Positions 63,128-64,000 of a stretch of 64,000 bases of DNA are shown piece by piece. The first letter of the stretch is position 1, and every line of letters starts with the position of its first letter. The translations under genes were made by a program, and so were the position numbers. Source of the DNA: Pluralibacter gergoviae ATCC 33028 = NBRC 105706 (lineage in GTDB: Bacteria; Pseudomonadota; Gammaproteobacteria; Enterobacterales; Enterobacteriaceae); contig NZ_BCZS01000024.1 in the NCBI RefSeq assembly GCF_001598855.1, positions 1-64,000 of the forward strand, written 5' to 3'. The notes below the pieces were generated by a model that was given only the letters and a program-made list of their open reading frames with translations, was not told the origin of the DNA and did no database searches.

Positions 63128-64000
63128 TTACGCAACCGCTTCGGTGTCACCAAGGCCGATTCTCAGGCGGTTGAGCCATCCGCTAAGGCCGCACCACGCC
63201 AGCAGACCGAAAGTCTGGCTGACGGAGAGGCCCTGTTCTGTCAGCGCCGTGAACTGCCCGGCGCTGAACCGGTCCGGGGCGCGGGTCAGCAGCTGGGCCG
63301 CCTGAATGATGGCGCCGTCGTCCGGGTGCTGATGCAGCCACTGGCGCAGGGCGGGGTCGCCCTGGCGAATCGCATTCATCAGGCTGGCGTCTTCCGTTTG
63401 GCGGGACGCCAGGGCGTTGAAACAGCTTACGCTGCCGTTAATCCGCGCCGCGACCAGCGCGGCGAGGATCGTCAGCCGCTCGTCGTCAAAGCGCGCCAGC
63501 AGCCCGGAGAGCGTCAACATCAGCGGCTTGTCCCAGGCCAGCAGCGGCACCAGCGGCTGCAGAAAGGCGGTGACCTCCGGCGGATGCCGGGTATCGCCGG
63601 GCGGCTGCTCTTTGGCCAGCGATTCATCCGCTATCCAGCGGCAGGTACGGCAGCTGAAGGGCGCGGCGTCGGCGTCGTCCTGCACTGGCATCCCGGGGAT
63701 CCAGCGCACGGGCAGGCCAAGCAGGGCGTGCCCGGCGGCGATGACCCGCGCCTGCCAGGCGGTGAAGCCGACTATCTGGGTGATCAGCACAATATCCGGC
63801 GCCGACAGCCCCACGTCGCGCAGCTGCTGGCGCGACTGCGGGGTGATGACCGACGGTGAGGCAGCAAGCTGGCGTGCATACTGGGTGATCTGCGCCAGCC
63901 GGTAGTTGCTCTCGCGGGAGGAATCCGGGCCGGGAAGCGGCGCGAGGCGGGCGGCATAGTGGTTACAGAGGCGCTGAATACCGCATACCTGCGCTACCGT
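63128..64000 (-). CDS. yciW: Putative oxidoreductase YciW (3' part only)
   Basis: The frame runs from the stop at 63128 to the right edge without a start, so the 5' part lies beyond the window (about 290 codons are visible). The product resembles the E. coli YciW peroxidase-related protein with a carboxymuconolactone decarboxylase/AhpD-like fold, including the sequence GLSAPDIVLITQIVGFTAWQARVIAAGHALLG in part. In E. coli it is linked to cysteine metabolism. It is upstream of rnb on the same strand. Confidence 0.88.
   Translation of the reverse strand, partial: TVAQVCGIQRLCNHYAARLAPLPGPDSSRESNYRLAQITQYARQLAASPSVITPQSRQQLRDVGLSAPDIVLITQIVGFTAWQARVIAAGHALLGLPVRWIPGMPVQDDADAAPFSCRTCRWIADESLAKEQPPGDTRHPPEVTAFLQPLVPLLAWDKPLMLTLSGLLARFDDERLTILAALVAARINGSVSCFNALASRQTEDASLMNAIRQGDPALRQWLHQHPDDGAIIQAAQLLTRAPDRFSAGQFTALTEQGLSVSQTFGLLAWCGLSGWLNRLRIGLGDTEAVA

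Overview
The window is chromosomal DNA from a GC-rich member of the Enterobacteriaceae. Almost every gene has a close, equal-length counterpart in Escherichia coli K-12. The presence of chb, ast, trp, topA-cysB-acnA, lapAB and rnb, together with a gene order that differs from E. coli at several points, suggests a genus near Enterobacter, Cronobacter or Klebsiella rather than Escherichia itself. I cannot fix the genus from the sequence alone. I see no tRNA, rRNA, CRISPR array, prophage or insertion sequence.

Left part (1-28736) runs opposite to the E. coli numbering, from the ynjE region to yniB. It opens with two long direct repeats that look like a tandem type I toxin-antitoxin locus of the ldr/rdl kind: a small hydrophobic peptide gene on the minus strand and short antisense RNAs on the plus strand. 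Then come a putative ABC importer and rhodanese (ynjBCDE), a TVP38-type membrane protein, xthA, the complete arginine succinyltransferase operon astCADBE behind a sigma-54 promoter, the envelope-stress chaperone spy, the SOS nuclease cho with a LexA box, nadE, osmE, and the chitobiose operon chbBCARFG with the ChiX sRNA pairing site between chbB and chbC. The part ends with katE, cedA, the cystine transporter tcyP, ydjM with a LexA box, hxpB and yniB.

Right part (28737-64000) runs in the E. coli direction from yciA to yciW. It holds yciA-yciB-yciC, a YkgJ-family cysteine-cluster protein, ompW, a zinc-regulated diguanylate cyclase (DgcZ type), the trp operon with its operator, trpL leader peptide and attenuator, rnm-yciO, rluB, btuR-yciK, sohB, yciN, topA and cysB. 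A WaaJ-like family 8 glycosyltransferase follows, then acnA, ribA, pgpB, lapA-lapB, a secreted DUF1460 amidase-like protein, pyrF-yciH, osmB, yciT-yciZ, rnb and the 3' part of yciW.

The differences from the E. coli layout are the informative part: a rearrangement join between yniB and yciA; dgcZ in the place of yciEFG; extra genes (YkgJ family, GT8, DUF1460); and apparent losses (ynjA, ves, yciQ, pdeR, tonB not next to yciA). The best candidate for something under-described is the repeat-borne small-toxin locus at the left edge. The rest is mainly well-known metabolism and envelope maintenance, and I do not see a new multi-gene defence or biosynthetic system here.
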